Below, one piece after another: positions 63,542-64,000 of a DNA stretch of 64,000 nucleotides. This DNA comes from Arthrobacter sp. Soil782 (GTDB lineage Bacteria > Actinomycetota > Actinomycetes > Actinomycetales > Micrococcaceae), in assembly GCF_001428435.1 (NCBI RefSeq), contig NZ_LMSO01000001.1, positions 1-64,000 on the forward strand, read 5' to 3'. The notes beneath the pieces are model-generated. The model worked only from the letters and a program-made list of their open reading frames with translations. It had not been told where the DNA came from and did no database searches. Numbering within the stretch: the stretch's first letter is position 1; each line of letters opens with the position of its first letter. A program made the translations under genes and the position numbers.

Positions 63542-64000
63542 CTAGCGGCTGCGCTGACGCAGCCGCTGGATGTCCAAAATGACGACTGCGCGCGCCTCCA
63601 GGCGCAGCCAGCCGCGCTGGACGAACTCGGCCAGCGCTTTGTTCACGGTTTCACGCGAGGCGCCGACAAGCTGCGCGAGTTCTTCCTGGGTCAGTTCGTG
63701 GGCTACGAGGATGCCGTCAGTGGCAGGGCGGCCGAAGCGGTCCGCGAGGTCCAGCAGTGCCTTGGCCACGCGGCCCGGTACGTCGGAGAAGACCAGGTCC
63801 GCCAGGGATTCGTTGGTGCGGCGCAGCCGGCGGGCCAAGGCCTGCAGCAGCTGGGCGGACACCTCGGGGCGGGTTTCCAGCAGGGCACGAAGGTTCTCGT
63901 TCTTGAGGCCGGCGAGGCGGGTCTCGGACACAGCCGTGGCCGTGGCGGTGCGGGGGCTGGGATCGAACAGGGCCATTTCGCCGAAGAGCTCACCGGGGCC
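63542..64000 (-). CDS. Crp/Fnr-family transcriptional regulator, C-terminal part only
   Basis: The leftward frame enters from the right edge; 152 residues are visible, starting GPGELFGEMALFDPSPRTAT, which is the end of a cyclic-nucleotide-binding domain (the FGEMALF phosphate-cassette region). A long dimerisation helix follows (LLQALARRLRRTNESLADLV), then the winged helix: LTQEELAQLVGASRETVNKAL and EFVQRGWLRLEARAVVILD. This closely resembles actinobacterial Crp (GlxR-like). The arginine of the cassette may lie in PRTATATAVSETRL; cAMP binding cannot be judged from the fragment. Confidence 0.92.
   Translation of the reverse strand, partial: GPGELFGEMALFDPSPRTATATAVSETRLAGLKNENLRALLETRPEVSAQLLQALARRLRRTNESLADLVFSDVPGRVAKALLDLADRFGRPATDGILVAHELTQEELAQLVGASRETVNKALAEFVQRGWLRLEARAVVILDIQRLRQRSR

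Overview
The window is high-GC DNA from an actinobacterium, most likely a member of the Micrococcaceae (Arthrobacter or a close relative). Several signs point there: an HspR/HAIR-controlled dnaK operon and clpB, a SAM-IV riboswitch before a rhodanese-metZ pair, a DUF3073 gene, a septum-formation-type protein, a DUF222/HNH-family gene, a DUF559 nuclease gene, and many GTG starts with 4-bp gene overlaps. It is mostly ordinary chromosome. I see no prophage, integron, insertion sequence, CRISPR array or rRNA.

Layout, left half. 1-0.8 kb: the 5' part of a DUF222 (13E12-family) gene and a DUF4235 membrane protein. 0.96-4.0 kb: a TPP riboswitch with a Shine-Dalgarno-sequestering hairpin controls ykoEDC, an ECF-type transporter for a thiamine precursor. 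4.1-7.0 kb: an ECF sigma factor, a YxFxxD-repeat lipoprotein and a Tat-exported multicopper oxidase. 7.2-9.1 kb: a SAM-IV riboswitch drives rhodanese-metZ. 9.2-9.3 kb holds a 30-bp tandem repeat running into a palindromic element. 9.4-13.2 kb: folate-branch genes (pabC, and a P-loop kinase fused to PabB) and a LysE exporter. 13.3-20.1 kb: LMW tyrosine phosphatase, FAD oxidoreductase, methyltransferase, a divergent MarR/MMPL pair and a secreted lipase. 20.2-24.5 kb: dnaK-grpE-dnaJ-hspR with HAIR operators. 24.5-29.9 kb: a small membrane/PspA-like pair, an SDR, a four-gene ABC transporter operon with its own HTH regulator, and a DinB-like protein.

Layout, right half. 30-38.8 kb: trmB, an M20 amidohydrolase, a DEAD-box helicase, an amino-acid permease, a tiny YccF remnant, a lipoprotein-type PBP and an aldo/keto reductase. 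38.9-41.5 kb: clpB under a HAIR operator. 41.6-53.4 kb: septum-formation protein, DUF3073, then purine genes (purM-purF leftward, purD-purC rightward) around DUF2079, sterol-carrier-like, asparaginase and molybdopterin-oxidoreductase genes. 53.5 kb: tRNA-Pro(CGG). 53.7-60.8 kb: a heterodimeric ABC exporter with one degenerate ATP site, a metallophosphoesterase and a class A PBP. 60.8-62.4 kb: DUF4177, RidA and NUDIX. 62.4-64 kb: a frameshifted DUF559 gene flanked by direct copies of a 65-bp palindromic repeat, then a Crp-family regulator cut by the window edge.

The best candidates for something undescribed are the DUF559 gene with its flanking repeats at 62.4-63.5 kb; an 87-codon acidic reading frame that follows the pabB stop codon in the same frame without a standard start; the ~89-nt structured spacer between grpE and dnaJ; and the kinase-PabB fusion. 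The rest is well explained by known families. All function calls rest on reading translated sequence and motifs; no database search was run.
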